A DNA stretch of 64,000 nucleotides from Pseudomonadota bacterium (GCA_018262195.1 JAGTRS010000011.1:1-64000), one strand, 5' to 3'. Positions 44,609-53,773 are shown, counted from the first letter of the stretch. Notes: a model not told the origin generated them from the letters alone. Program-made: numbers and translations.

Positions 44609-45721
44609 TCAGAACAGGCTGAGCTGCCGTTCGTCGCCGCTGGTTGGCGCAAGCGGCGCTTTGAATCGATGCGTATCAAGGCGAGGCAGATCAGCGCTTA
44701 GCCCCTGTCGCCGGCCGGCCAGCTCAAAGCGCTGGCGGATCAGCCCGGCGAAGTGGCCGAGGCCGGTCATCCGGCTGCCGAAGTTCGGGTCATTGGCCCG
44801 CTGGCCGCGCAGGTCATAAAGCACCGACATGACGCGCGCTGCCTTCTCGGGGGCGTGCCATTCCAGCCACTCCCTGAATAGCCCGGCTACCTCGTGGGGC
44901 AGGCGGAGCAGGGTGTAGCTGGCATGGCTGGCGCCATGCTCGCGGGCGGCGCCCAGCAATTTTTCCAGCTCGTGGTCGTTGATGCCGGGAATCAGCGGGG
45001 CGATGAACACCGAAACCGGAATGCCTGCCGCGCTCAGTTTTGCCATCGCCTCAAGCCGCGCGTGCGGGGCGCTGGCCCGTGGCTCGAGTTGGCGAGCCAG
45101 CGGGCCGCTCAAGGTGGTCAGTGTGATCGCAACGTGCGCCAGATTTTGTTTGGCCAGTTCGGCCCACAGGTCGAGGTCGCGCAGGATCAGCGACGACTTG
45201 GTAACGACACTGACCGGATGTCGCGTCTCAAGCAGCACTTCCAGTACGGCCCGGGTCAGGCCCTCCTGGCGCTCGAAGGGTTGGTAGGCATCGGTGGCCG
45301 TGCCGAGCGCAATGGTCGAGCAGACGTAGCCGGGCTTCGCCAATTCTTCGCGCAGCAGGCGAGGCGCATCGGGCTTGGCGAAAATCTGCGTTTCGAAATC
45401 CAGTCCCGGCGACAGGCCAAGATAGGCATGGGTCGGTCGCGCATAGCAGTAGATGCAGCCATGCTCGCAGCCCCGGTAGGGGTTCAGCGACTGGTCGAAA
45501 TCGAGGTCGGGTGAGTCGTTCCGGCTGATGATGCTCTTCGCGCAATCGACCAGCAGGCGGGTTTGCGGCAACGAGGGTTCGGGCGGCTCCCAGCCATCAG
45601 CCATGCTTTGCCGGGTGTCGCTGCTGAAGCGATGGGCGACATTACTCACCGCGCCGCGCCCCTTGATAGGCGTGGCCGGAATTTCCGAAGAAGGGGCGAG
45701 GTCGAAATCTTCCATGCTCAT
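44609..45721 (-). CDS. Radical SAM protein, PA0069/Rv2578c-type
   Basis: A 370-residue enzyme with the radical SAM cluster motif in RGCEHGCIYCYARP, where Cys-x3-Cys-x2-Cys binds a 4Fe-4S cluster, followed by a Thr-rich TIM-barrel (ALGTATDAYQPFER, SVVTKSS, SVFIAPLIPGIND). The N-terminal IKGRGAVSN segment is characteristic of the spore photolyase-like PA0069 family, whose reaction is not known to me. Radical SAM enzymes release 5'-deoxyadenosine, which fits with a disposal pathway such as that proposed at 30-32 kb. It starts 34-46 nt from the divergent aroG start. The ATG at 45721 is used; one at 45715 is possible. Confidence 0.9.
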   Translation of the reverse strand: MSMEDFDLAPSSEIPATPIKGRGAVSNVAHRFSSDTRQSMADGWEPPEPSLPQTRLLVDCAKSIISRNDSPDLDFDQSLNPYRGCEHGCIYCYARPTHAYLGLSPGLDFETQIFAKPDAPRLLREELAKPGYVCSTIALGTATDAYQPFERQEGLTRAVLEVLLETRHPVSVVTKSSLILRDLDLWAELAKQNLAHVAITLTTLSGPLARQLEPRASAPHARLEAMAKLSAAGIPVSVFIAPLIPGINDHELEKLLGAAREHGASHASYTLLRLPHEVAGLFREWLEWHAPEKAARVMSVLYDLRGQRANDPNFGSRMTGLGHFAGLIRQRFELAGRRQGLSADLPRLDTHRFKAPLAPTSGDERQLSLF

Positions 45722-45766
45722 CCGGTAGAATGCCGGGTTTTCAGCAATATTTGAATGGGGCTGGCC

Positions 45767-46846
45767 ATGACGCCGCAAAGTAAACCGAATACCGACGACC
45801 TGCGCATCAAGGAAATCAAGGAGCTGGTGCCGCCGGCTCACGTCTTCCGCGAGTATCCGGTGTCCACTCGGGCGGCGCAAACGACCTACGCCGCCCGTCA
45901 GGCCATCCACCGTGTGCTGCATGGTGCTGATGATCGCCTGCTGGTCGTCATCGGCCCCTGCTCGATCCATGACTACGATCTGGCCATGGACTACGCCAAA
46001 AAGCTGGCCAAGGAAGCCGAAAAGTACGCCGAAGACCTGATCGTCGTCATGCGCGTCTATTTCGAAAAGCCGCGCACCACGGTCGGCTGGAAAGGCCTGA
46101 TCAACGATCCGCGGATGGACAACACCTTCCGGATCAATGAAGGCCTGCGTCTGGCCCGCCGTATCCTGCTCGAAGTCAATGAGCTGGATCTGCCTTGCGC
46201 CACCGAGTTCCTCGATACCATCACGCCGCAATACACGGCCGACCTGATCGCCTGGGGCGCCATCGGTGCGCGCACCACCGAGTCGCAGGTGCATCGCGAA
46301 CTGGCCTCCGGCCTTTCCTGCCCGGTCGGCTTCAAGAACGGTACCGACGGCAACATGCGTATCGCCGTGGATGCCATCCGCTCAGCCAATTCGCCGCACC
46401 ATTTCCTGTCGGTGACCAAGTCCGGCCATACCGCCATCGTTTCGACGATGGGCAACGAGGACTGCCACGTCATCCTGCGCGGCGGCAAGGAGCCGAACTA
46501 CGACGCAGCCAGCGTCGATGCCGCCTGCACCGAAATTGCCAAGTCCGGCCTCGCAGCTCGCCTGATGGTTGATTTCTCGCACGGCAACAGCCGCAAGCAA
46601 TACAAGCTGCAAATGGAAGTCTGCGACAGCGTCGCCGAACAGATCGCCGGTGGCGAAGACCGCATCGTCGGTGTCATGGTCGAATCCCACCTCGTCGAAG
46701 GCCGCCAGGACATCGTTCCGGACAAGGCATTGACCTACGGCCAGAGCGTCACCGACGCCTGCATCAACTGGGACGATAGCCTAAAGGTGCTGGAAAAGCT
46801 GGCAGCTGCTGTCAGGGCAAGACGGGTGGCAGAAGCGTCAGAGTAA
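45767..46846 (+). CDS. aroG: 3-deoxy-7-phosphoheptulonate synthase (AroG type)
   Basis: A 359-residue class I DAHP synthase, the first enzyme of aromatic amino acid synthesis, condensing phosphoenolpyruvate and erythrose-4-phosphate. Clear motifs are VVIGPCSIHDYDLAMDYA, the MRVYFEKPRTTVGWKG phosphate-binding segment, GARTTESQVHRELASGLSCPVGFKNGT (given in part) and DFSHGNS. ATG at 45767 is chosen over 45755 because GGGG stands 7 nt before it and the product then matches the family length. Which aromatic amino acid inhibits it cannot be stated from sequence alone. A strong terminator follows. Confidence 0.96.
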   Translation: MTPQSKPNTDDLRIKEIKELVPPAHVFREYPVSTRAAQTTYAARQAIHRVLHGADDRLLVVIGPCSIHDYDLAMDYAKKLAKEAEKYAEDLIVVMRVYFEKPRTTVGWKGLINDPRMDNTFRINEGLRLARRILLEVNELDLPCATEFLDTITPQYTADLIAWGAIGARTTESQVHRELASGLSCPVGFKNGTDGNMRIAVDAIRSANSPHHFLSVTKSGHTAIVSTMGNEDCHVILRGGKEPNYDAASVDAACTEIAKSGLAARLMVDFSHGNSRKQYKLQMEVCDSVAEQIAGGEDRIVGVMVESHLVEGRQDIVPDKALTYGQSVTDACINWDDSLKVLEKLAAAVRARRVAEASE

Positions 46847-46867
46847 GCAGCGCGCTGCAGCATATAA

Positions 46868-46905
46868 GCAAAAAGCCCGACCGGTGAACCGGTCGGGCTT
46901 TTTGC
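46868..46905. terminator. Strong bidirectional terminator after aroG
   Basis: A perfect 17-bp stem (GCAAAAAGCCCGACCGG with its complement) closes on a TGAA loop. The A-run on one side and T-run on the other allow termination in both directions. The 170 nt after it, up to the HEPN-like gene stop, hold nothing I recognise. Confidence 0.95.
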
Positions 46906-47078
46906 TTCTTGATGATTGGTGGCTTTCGTTGGCGGTTGTAGGGCTGCGCTGTATTTCTAGAGATTGTCGTTCGTCTTATCCAATCATTTATGGTCTGATG
47001 ACAAATTGAAACTCAACGTCTCTAGCATGTCCAAAGCACCAGCTGGCCCACTTGGAAAACGAACCTTAAACGTCTGAC

Positions 47079-48128
47079 TTAGCCGTTACGGCGTAGATGG
47101 TTTCGAAGATACTTCTCAAAGAGGCGCTGGACCTCTCGGGTAGGCAGGCTGGCTTCCGCGATATCCTCTCCGTGCGAGAGTCGATCACGAATCTTTTTCA
47201 AGGAACGAAATAGATTGAGTTCATCGGTTCTTCTCTCGTCGTCCAGATATACGGACAGAACGGAAAACTTGTCGGCGAGATTATGCTTGTCACCCATTAC
47301 GGCAGCCACACGATCAAGATACGCGTGGAGCCCCGGTGCCTGATTTATGGCACGAAGCTCAGTGGTAAGAAGACCCTGATAGCGGGGGAAGAGCTTGCCA
47401 ATCAGAATTTCGAGCGCAGCCCAACTGGCTATAAAAGAACGGTAGTTGTCCGTCATCTTGTTCAGTGATTGCGCGTGCAAGCTAATCACGCGCTCAAGGC
47501 CGCGAGCCGTCAGGACAAGAAGAATGTCGATCGCGACCCGGGTACGCTGGGCCTCAGTCAGCTTGGATGAGACGTATAATTCTGCGGAGCCACCCTCAAG
47601 TGACGCGGAATGTACGACTTGCCCATCGTTGGTCGTCAGATAGCTTCCATCCGCAAGAGGGCGAAATTCATACTGATTGTCCGCGCCGATGCGGATTGCG
47701 GTCAGGACAGCAGAAACCTTCGTCAGCAGTTGATCACGCAACGCCTTCTTGTCGAAGGCATCGAAGCACAGGAAAAAATCCTGAATCAACCGGGCGTTGG
47801 TGGGAAGGGACGCATCAACGTCGCCCTCAACTTCGATGACAACTACCGGGCACGTCCCAATAGCGTCCAGTCGCTGTCGCTCAACTTTTGCCGTCTCCTC
47901 GGCTAAGCGCTCCGTGAAGTCCGGAGTAAGAGGATCGCCAATCTTCCCTCGCAACATCAGCGACAGAAGTGCCAGAGCGCGATTTAGCAGCCGAAGGTGC
48001 GCATTGGCGTTCCCTGTCAGAACAACGCGAATACCTTGCGATCGGTCATCGAACAGCACCAAGTCTGCTTCAACATCCTGATGAACGATTCCTTGAACGG
48101 AATGAGCTGAAAGAAACGTGTAGCGCAT
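47079..48128 (-). CDS. Orphan HEPN-like (Apea-type) protein of unknown function
   Basis: A 349-residue soluble protein. The N-terminal 190 residues are a mixed alpha/beta domain I do not recognise. The C-terminal 150 residues are helical and end with NLFRSLKKIRDRLSHGEDI, an R-x4-H motif as in HEPN ribonuclease domains, preceded by SFIASWAALEILIGKLF as in Apea-type HEPN proteins. The RNase role is inferred from that motif only. The gene stands alone, is visibly less GC-rich than its neighbours, has only a weak ribosome site, and is flanked by 170 and 315 nt without genes. These traits suggest a transferred gene, possibly a defence factor. Confidence 0.75.
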   Translation of the reverse strand: MRYTFLSAHSVQGIVHQDVEADLVLFDDRSQGIRVVLTGNANAHLRLLNRALALLSLMLRGKIGDPLTPDFTERLAEETAKVERQRLDAIGTCPVVVIEVEGDVDASLPTNARLIQDFFLCFDAFDKKALRDQLLTKVSAVLTAIRIGADNQYEFRPLADGSYLTTNDGQVVHSASLEGGSAELYVSSKLTEAQRTRVAIDILLVLTARGLERVISLHAQSLNKMTDNYRSFIASWAALEILIGKLFPRYQGLLTTELRAINQAPGLHAYLDRVAAVMGDKHNLADKFSVLSVYLDDERRTDELNLFRSLKKIRDRLSHGEDIAEASLPTREVQRLFEKYLRNHLRRNG

Positions 48129-48443
48129 GGGTGTCTCTTCTAAGGCCTAACAGTTATTCACCAAACCAGCCGGTCTGGACTATTGAAATTTGCAGAACAT
48201 TCCGAGATACAGTAACTGATCGGCCCATCATGGGGGTGCCGACGTTCCCTGTCTGCATATGCATTAATAATAAAACTCTACAGCCGATTGCTCTCTGAAG
48301 CAGGCATCGGCCAACCAAGATTTCGAACGGGTGGCCGCTATGGAGAAAATCCTCGAATGGCTGTTAGTGGCCGCGGCCATACAGAGACGTTTGGCTGATC
48401 GGGCAGGGATGTGCTTTGTCATACCACCTCCCTGTATCCGGCC
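48129..48443. other. 315-nt stretch without a supported gene
   Basis: This AT-richer stretch upstream of the HEPN-like gene probably contains its promoter, though no convincing -35/-10 pair stands out. A 35-codon plus-strand frame (48340-48447, beginning MEKILEWLLVAAAIQRRL) has coding-like codons but lacks a ribosome site and overlaps the convergent crotonase stop; it may be a gene remnant or chance. No repeat, tRNA or integrase trace is seen. Confidence 0.5.
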
Positions 48444-49265
48444 TTAATCCGCAAACCTCGGCGGACGCCGTTCTTGTTGGGCGCTGATTGACTCGTTCAG
48501 GTCGGCGGAGAGCAACATGGCTGCATTCCAGGTGGCGACGTAGTTCAGGCCATCGCTGACCGAGTGGTCACGGCTGTAGTTAATCACTTCCTTCAGGCCG
48601 CGCGTGGCGAGCGGGGATTTGGCGGCGATGGTTTTCGCCAGTTGGCGGACGTCGGCCGACAGTGTGGCCGGGGAGGCAAATATCCGGTTCACCAGACCCA
48701 GCTTTTCCGCTTCGCTCGCGTCGACGTTGCGGCCGGTGTAGGCCAGTTCGCGGGTCATGCCATCGCCGATCAGGCGGGGCAGGCGTTGCAGGGTGCCGAC
48801 GTCGGCGACCATGCCGAGGTCGATTTCCTTGACCGAAAAAATGGCATCCGCTGCGGCGTAGCGCATGTCGCAGCAGGTGACCAGATCGAGCGCGCCGCCG
48901 ACGCAGGCGCCCTGGATGGCAGCAAGCACCGGCTTGCGGCAGCGTTCGATGCTGCTCAGGCAATCCTGCAGGTCGAGGATCAGGCGACGCAGGGCTTCGC
49001 GGCTGCGGGCGCCATCCGGATTGGCGATCTGCTGTTGGACGCCGGCCAGCATGGCGAGGTCGATGCCGGCGCAGAAGTTCTTGCCGGCGCCGGACAGGAT
49101 GGCGACGCGGGCTTCCGGCGTGCCATCGATCCATTCGAAGGCCTGGCGGATTTCCTGCCACATCGCCGCATTCATCGCATTTGATTTGTCCGGGCGGTCG
49201 AGGCAGACCTCGGCGATTTTGTCGCTGAGCGTGACGGTGAGCGTGCTGAATCCGGGGGCGTTCAT
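48444..49265 (-). CDS. Crotonase family, dienoyl-CoA isomerase (ECH1)-like
   Basis: A 273-residue enoyl-CoA hydratase/isomerase family protein. The CoA oxyanion-hole segments are FCAGIDLAML and IQGACVGGALDLVTCCDMRYA. The active-site stretch KEIDLGMVADVGTLQRLPRLIG carries the aspartate that marks delta(3,5)-delta(2,4)-dienoyl-CoA isomerases, which process unsaturated fatty acids for beta-oxidation. It is monocistronic as far as I can see, and the next minus-strand gene upstream ends 79 nt away. A simple enoyl-CoA hydratase role is less likely because the second hydratase glutamate is replaced. Confidence 0.9.
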   Translation of the reverse strand: MNAPGFSTLTVTLSDKIAEVCLDRPDKSNAMNAAMWQEIRQAFEWIDGTPEARVAILSGAGKNFCAGIDLAMLAGVQQQIANPDGARSREALRRLILDLQDCLSSIERCRKPVLAAIQGACVGGALDLVTCCDMRYAAADAIFSVKEIDLGMVADVGTLQRLPRLIGDGMTRELAYTGRNVDASEAEKLGLVNRIFASPATLSADVRQLAKTIAAKSPLATRGLKEVINYSRDHSVSDGLNYVATWNAAMLLSADLNESISAQQERRPPRFAD

Positions 49266-49344
49266 TGGCTTGTCTCCTGATGGTTTATGGATTTTTTGCC
49301 GATGTTACGCGAATCTGCTGGCGCCGAGACGGCGCAATATTGGC

Positions 49345-49554
49345 CTAAGCCATGCCGGCCAGGGCAGCGGCGAGGTCAGCGTTGTCGTTCTGATCCTCGA
49401 TCTTTCCGTGCTGGCTTTCCACTTCGACGACGTAGCCGAAGCCGCGCAGTGTTTCTGCCCAGTATTCCGCTTCTTTGCGCGCAGGGTGCCAAGGCCCATG
49501 TTCGATGATGGGCCGGGCGGTGCCGTTGCGGTAGGTGGTCTTGACTCGGAACAC
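49345..49554 (-). CDS. Small conserved-looking hypothetical protein
   Basis: A 69-residue soluble protein starting at GTG (MFRVKTTYRNGTARPIIEHG). It reads like a compact alpha/beta domain with FRVKTTY, a helix EAEYWAETLRGFG and a strand YVVEVESQHG. The codon use and the sharp frame between two well-defined genes support it as real; I believe similar short proteins occur in related bacteria but cannot confirm this. It lies 52 nt downstream of the cobalamin adenosyltransferase gene on the same strand and may be cotranscribed with it. The function is unknown. Confidence 0.65.
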   Translation of the reverse strand: MFRVKTTYRNGTARPIIEHGPWHPARKEAEYWAETLRGFGYVVEVESQHGKIEDQNDNADLAAALAGMA

Positions 49555-49606
49555 GGTTTAACTGGCCATTGGATGGTTGTCCGGCGTTTGCCGGCGCCAA
49601 AAAATA

Positions 49607-50197
49607 TCAGGCAGCGTTCTTGCCTTTCTGCCACAGCACGTCACCGCGCCCACCGGCCCGGTTAAGGGAGCGGCCGAGGATGAAGAGCAGATCGGACAGG
49701 CGATTGATATAGCGGCGGGCGGCCTCGGACAGCGGTTCGGCACCATGCAGACGGACCATCGAACGTTCGGCACGGCGGCAAATGGTGCGGCAGATATGGG
49801 CGATGGCGGCCGGGCGGGTACCGCCGGGCAGGATGAATTCCTTGAGCATCGGCAGGTCGTGGTTGAACTCTTCAGCAAGCGCTTCAAGCCGCGCTACCTG
49901 GGCGTCCTTCATGATGTCCATGCCGGGCAGGCAGAGTTCGCCGCCCAAGTCGAACAGGTCGTGCTGGATGTCGAGTAGCGCGCTACGAACGCGGGCCGGG
50001 ATGTCCTCGCAGAGCAGCAGGCCGATGTTTGAGTTCAGTTCATCGACTTCGCCAATCGAATCGATGCGCAGACTGTCCTTGGTGGTCCGGCTGCCATCTC
50101 CCAGGCCGGTGGTGCCGGCGTCGCCGGTGCGGGTGACGATCTTCGAGAGGCGGTTGCCCTTGCGCTCGGTGTCGGCATCGTTCTGGATTTCGCTCAC
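49607..50197 (-). CDS. PduO-type ATP:cob(I)alamin adenosyltransferase
   Basis: A 196-residue helical trimeric enzyme that transfers the adenosyl group of ATP to cobalamin, making coenzyme B12. Typical motifs are KIVTRTGDAGTTGLGDGSR at the ATP site, DSIGEVDELNS, FILPGG, ICRRAERSMVRL and INRLSDLLFILGR. The start is GTG at 50197, with AAGGAG 8 nt upstream. A perfect TATAAT lies at 50222-50227 on the minus strand about 25 nt from the start codon, though without a good -35, and is a candidate promoter element. It is divergent from hyi. Confidence 0.95.
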   Translation of the reverse strand: MSEIQNDADTERKGNRLSKIVTRTGDAGTTGLGDGSRTTKDSLRIDSIGEVDELNSNIGLLLCEDIPARVRSALLDIQHDLFDLGGELCLPGMDIMKDAQVARLEALAEEFNHDLPMLKEFILPGGTRPAAIAHICRTICRRAERSMVRLHGAEPLSEAARRYINRLSDLLFILGRSLNRAGGRGDVLWQKGKNAA

Positions 50198-50259
50198 AGT
50201 ATTTCTCCTTCAATGGGCCAGATTATACTGACTGCCCCGTGCAACAGACTGTCACCCCC

Positions 50260-51033
50260 ATGCCAAAGTTCGCCGCCAACCTCAGTTTTCTGTTCACCGA
50301 CCAGCCTTTCCATGCCCGTTTCAAGCGGGCAGTGGCCGCCGGGTTTCAGGGCGTCGAATACCTGTTTCCCTACGACTGGCCGGCGCACGATGTCGCCGAG
50401 TGGCTGAAGGCGGCCGATGTCGAGCAGGTGCTGTTCAATCTGCCGCCCGGCGACTGGGCGGCCGGCGAGCGCGGGCTGGCCTGCTTGCCACACCGGCAGG
50501 CCGAATTTGTCGAAGGCGTCGAGCAGGCGCTCGATTACGCCGTGGTGCTTGATTGCGAGCGCGTGCACTGCATGGCCGGGATCAATCCGGGCAAGATTCC
50601 CGAAGCCGAGCTGGAAGCCACCTACATCGCCAACCTGCAGTTTGCTGCCGACCGCTTTGCCACCATCGGCGCGACGGTGATGATCGAACCGATCAACAGC
50701 CACATCGACATGCCCGGCTACTGGCTGGACGATATCGACAAGGCCCTGCGTCTGATCGAGTCGATCGACCGCAGCAACGTCAAGCTGCAGCTCGATCTCT
50801 ATCATGCCCAAATCATCCAGGGCGACCTGGCACGGACGATCGAGGAAAACATCCAGCACATCGGCCACATCCAGATTGCCGACAATCCGGGGCGCCACGA
50901 ACCCGGTACCGGCGAGATCCATTATCCCTTCCTCTTTGCGCTGCTGGATCGCCTGGCTTACGCCGGCTGGGTGGGCTGCGAATACAAGCCGCTGACCACC
51001 ACCGAAGCCAGCCTGGGCTGGATGCCGAAGTGA
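50260..51033 (+). CDS. hyi: Hydroxypyruvate isomerase
   Basis: A 257-residue TIM-barrel enzyme interconverting hydroxypyruvate and tartronate semialdehyde, matching the E. coli Hyi length. The N-terminus KFAANLSFLFTD, the GFQGVEYLFPYDW strand, the catalytic Glu segments VMIEPINSHIDMPGY and GCEYKP, and DLYHAQIIQGD are characteristic. ATG at 50260 is preferred over a GTG seven codons earlier because the fold begins there. The stop overlaps the glycerate kinase start (GTGA), so it leads a chain of glyoxylate/glycolate genes. Confidence 0.93.
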   Translation: MPKFAANLSFLFTDQPFHARFKRAVAAGFQGVEYLFPYDWPAHDVAEWLKAADVEQVLFNLPPGDWAAGERGLACLPHRQAEFVEGVEQALDYAVVLDCERVHCMAGINPGKIPEAELEATYIANLQFAADRFATIGATVMIEPINSHIDMPGYWLDDIDKALRLIESIDRSNVKLQLDLYHAQIIQGDLARTIEENIQHIGHIQIADNPGRHEPGTGEIHYPFLFALLDRLAYAGWVGCEYKPLTTTEASLGWMPK

Positions 51034-52286
51034 CGGCGCGCGAAAAGCTGCGCCGGCTGTTCGATGCCGCCATCGCGGCGGCCGATCCGGCGCTGTGCGT
51101 GCCCCCCCATCTGCCGCCGGATGATGGCGGACGCCTGATCGTCATTGGCGCCGGCAAGGCTTCGGCAGCCATGGCGCGAGCGGTCGAGCAACATTGGTCC
51201 GGGCCGCTTGAGGGGCTGGTCGTCACGCGTTATGGCCACGGGGTGCCGTGCGAGCGGATAGAGATCGTCGAGGCAGCGCATCCGGTGCCGGATGCCGCAG
51301 GCGAAGCGGCAGCGGCTCGAATTCTGATGAAGGTTTCCGGGCTGGGTTCGGCGGATCGTGTACTGGCGCTGATGTCTGGTGGGGGTTCGGCCCTGTTGGC
51401 GGCACCGGCCGTCGGCGCTACGCTGACCGAGAAGCGGGCGCTTACATCGGCGCTGCTCAAATCGGGAGCGAGCATTGGCGAGATCAACTGCGTGCGCAAA
51501 CACCTGTCGGCGATCAAGGGTGGGCGGCTGGCCGCTGCAGCCTGGCCGGCCAGTGTCCTGACGCTGGCAATTTCCGACGTGCCGGGCGATGGCCCGGCGG
51601 TGATCGCTTCCGGGCCAACGGTCGCCGATTCGACAACCTGCGCCGAGGCGCTGCAGGTGCTCGATTTCTATCGCATCGAAATTTCCCCGCTGCTCCGCCA
51701 GCGTCTGGCGGCTGGCGAACTGGAAACCCCCAAAGCCGGCGACGCCCGACTGGCGCGCAGCGAATTCCGCCTGGTCGCCAGTCCGCGCCAGATGCTCGAA
51801 GCTGCGGCCGCCGAAGCGCTACGGCTCGGCATTACACCGCTGATCCTTGGCGACGCCATCGAAGGCGAAGCGCGGGAAGTCGGCAAGGCCATGGCTGGCA
51901 TGGCTCGCGCATCAGCGCAGCATGGCTTCCCCGCATCGCGGCCGTGCGTTCTGCTCTCGGGCGGCGAAACGACCGTGACCGTCAAGGCGCCGGGGCGGGG
52001 TGGGCGCAACACGGAATTTCTGCTCGGCCTGGCGCTGGCCCTCGATGGTGCCCTGGGTGTCCACGCGCTGGCGGCCGACACCGATGGCATCGACGGCAGC
52101 GAGGACAATGCCGGCGCCTTCGTCGGCCCGGAGACACTGGTCCGGGCACGGGCCGCCGGCCTCGATCCGCGCGCCCATCTGGCTGGCAACGACGCCTGGG
52201 GATTCTTTGCCGGCCTTGATGACCTGCTGGTCACCGGCCCGACCCGGACCAACGTCAACGACTTTCGCGCCATCCTCGTAGAATGA
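51030..52286 (+). CDS. Glycerate 2-kinase (MOFRL family)
   Basis: A 418-residue cytoplasmic kinase (GckA/TtuD type) that phosphorylates D-glycerate to 2-phosphoglycerate and so feeds glycolysis. The family DUF4147 part shows VIGAGKASAAMARAVE, LMSGGGSALLAAP and NCVRKHLSAIKGGRLA. The C-terminal MOFRL part shows LLSGGETTVTV, GRGGRNTEFLLG and ADTDGIDG. The start is GTG, overlapping the hyi stop. The frame is open much further upstream, but that is hyi read out of phase. The stop overlaps glcD by ATGA. Confidence 0.93.
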   Translation: MTAREKLRRLFDAAIAAADPALCVPPHLPPDDGGRLIVIGAGKASAAMARAVEQHWSGPLEGLVVTRYGHGVPCERIEIVEAAHPVPDAAGEAAAARILMKVSGLGSADRVLALMSGGGSALLAAPAVGATLTEKRALTSALLKSGASIGEINCVRKHLSAIKGGRLAAAAWPASVLTLAISDVPGDGPAVIASGPTVADSTTCAEALQVLDFYRIEISPLLRQRLAAGELETPKAGDARLARSEFRLVASPRQMLEAAAAEALRLGITPLILGDAIEGEAREVGKAMAGMARASAQHGFPASRPCVLLSGGETTVTVKAPGRGGRNTEFLLGLALALDGALGVHALAADTDGIDGSEDNAGAFVGPETLVRARAAGLDPRAHLAGNDAWGFFAGLDDLLVTGPTRTNVNDFRAILVE

Positions 52287-53773
52287 CCGCCATGAGCTCA
52301 AACGAACCCGCTTTCCAGACCGACCGCAGCGCGCTGGCCAGCCGCCTGAAGACGATCCTGCCGCCCCATTGCCTGTTGATCGATGAAGAGGATCTGCGCC
52401 CCTACGAGTGCGACGGCCTGACCGCCTACCGCGAGTTGCCGATGGCCGTTTGCCTGCCGGAAACCGAAGGCCAGGTCATTGATGTGCTGCGCAACTGCCA
52501 CCAGCTCGGCGTGCCGGTCGTGGCGCGCGGGGCGGGAACCGGGCTTTCCGGCGGCGCGATGCCGCACGCCCAGGGTGTCGTGCTGTCGCTGGCCCGTTTC
52601 AACAAGATTTTGCGCCTTGACCGCGAAGCGCGGCTGGCGGTCGTGCAGCCCGGTGTGCGCAACCTGGCGGTCTCCGAGGCGGCAGCGCCCTTCGGCCTCT
52701 ACTACGCACCCGATCCCTCGTCGCAGATCGCCTGCACGCTGGGCGGCAACGTGGCCGAAAACTCGGGCGGCGTGCATTGCCTGAAATACGGCCTGACGGT
52801 CCATAACGTGCTGCGCATCCGCGTCATCAGCATCGAAGGCGAGGTGTTCGAGATCGGCTCGGAAGCACCGGATGCCGCGGGCTACGACCTGCTGGCCTTG
52901 CTCATTGGTTCGGAAGGCATGCTCGGCGTGGTGACCGAAGTCACCGTCAAGCTGGTGCCCAAGCCGGAACTGGCGCAGGTCGTAATGGCCTCGTTCGACG
53001 ATGTCGCCAAGGCGGGCGATGCGGTGGCGGCCATCATCGCCGCCGGCATTATTCCGGCCGGGCTGGAAATGATGGACAAGCCGGCGACGGCCGCCGTCGA
53101 ACCCTTCGTCAAGGCGGGCTACGACCTGAATGCCGAGGCCATCCTGCTTTGCGAGTCGGACGGCACGCCGGAGGAGGTGGCCGAAGAAATCGCCCGGGTG
53201 ACCGAGGTGCTGAATGCAGCCGGAGCCAGCGAGATTCGCGTGTCGCAAAGCGAGGCCGAGCGCCTGCGCTTCTGGGCCGGACGCAAGGCGGCGTTTCCGG
53301 CCGTCGGCCGCATCACGCCGGACTACTACTGCATGGACGGCACCATCCCCCGCAAGCGGCTGGCCGAAATGCTCTCCGCCATCGCCGAAATGGAAAAGAA
53401 ATACGGCCTGCGCTGCGCCAATGTCTTCCATGCTGGCGACGGCAACCTGCATCCGCTGATCATGTACGACGCCTCGCAGCCGGGCAACTGGGAGCGCGCC
53501 GAAGCCTTCGGGGCGGAAATCCTCGAGTTGTCAGTCGCCCTGGGCGGCTCGATCACCGGCGAGCACGGCGTCGGCATCGAAAAGATCAACCAGATGTGCT
53601 CGCAGTACGCGATGCCGGAACTCGAGGCTTTCCACCGCATCAAGGCGGCCTTCGATGAAACCGGCCTGCTCAACCCCGGCAAGGCAGTGCCCAGCCTGCA
53701 CCGTTGCGCCGAGTACGGCCGCATGCACGTGCATCACGGCGACGTGAAATTCCCCGAACTGGAACGTTTCTGA
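52283..53773 (+). CDS. glcD: Glycolate oxidase FAD subunit GlcD
   Basis: A 496-residue flavoprotein subunit that oxidises glycolate to glyoxylate. The FAD-binding type 4 domain (about 45-225) has VVARGAGTGLSGGAMP, PDPSSQIACTLGGNVAENSGG (in part) and LIGSEGMLGVVTEV. The C-terminal oxidase domain includes NVFHAGDGNLHPLI and the SITGEHGVGIEKI histidine region. It is ordered hyi-kinase-glcD-glcE-glcF, each overlapping the next. Confidence 0.96.
   Translation: MTAMSSNEPAFQTDRSALASRLKTILPPHCLLIDEEDLRPYECDGLTAYRELPMAVCLPETEGQVIDVLRNCHQLGVPVVARGAGTGLSGGAMPHAQGVVLSLARFNKILRLDREARLAVVQPGVRNLAVSEAAAPFGLYYAPDPSSQIACTLGGNVAENSGGVHCLKYGLTVHNVLRIRVISIEGEVFEIGSEAPDAAGYDLLALLIGSEGMLGVVTEVTVKLVPKPELAQVVMASFDDVAKAGDAVAAIIAAGIIPAGLEMMDKPATAAVEPFVKAGYDLNAEAILLCESDGTPEEVAEEIARVTEVLNAAGASEIRVSQSEAERLRFWAGRKAAFPAVGRITPDYYCMDGTIPRKRLAEMLSAIAEMEKKYGLRCANVFHAGDGNLHPLIMYDASQPGNWERAEAFGAEILELSVALGGSITGEHGVGIEKINQMCSQYAMPELEAFHRIKAAFDETGLLNPGKAVPSLHRCAEYGRMHVHHGDVKFPELERF

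Noticed and set aside
45722-46294. Extension of the radical SAM frame antisense to aroG
   Set aside because: aroG is a secure gene on the other strand, and the extension has shadow-type composition.
48340-48447. A 35-codon plus-strand frame starting MEKILEWLL with coding-like codons
   Set aside because: It has no ribosome site or partner and overlaps the stop of the convergent crotonase gene; too little to call a gene.
50553-51029. Long upstream extension of the glycerate kinase frame, which would give a 577-residue protein
   Set aside because: It is the hyi gene out of phase; the GTG overlapping the hyi stop gives the normal family length.
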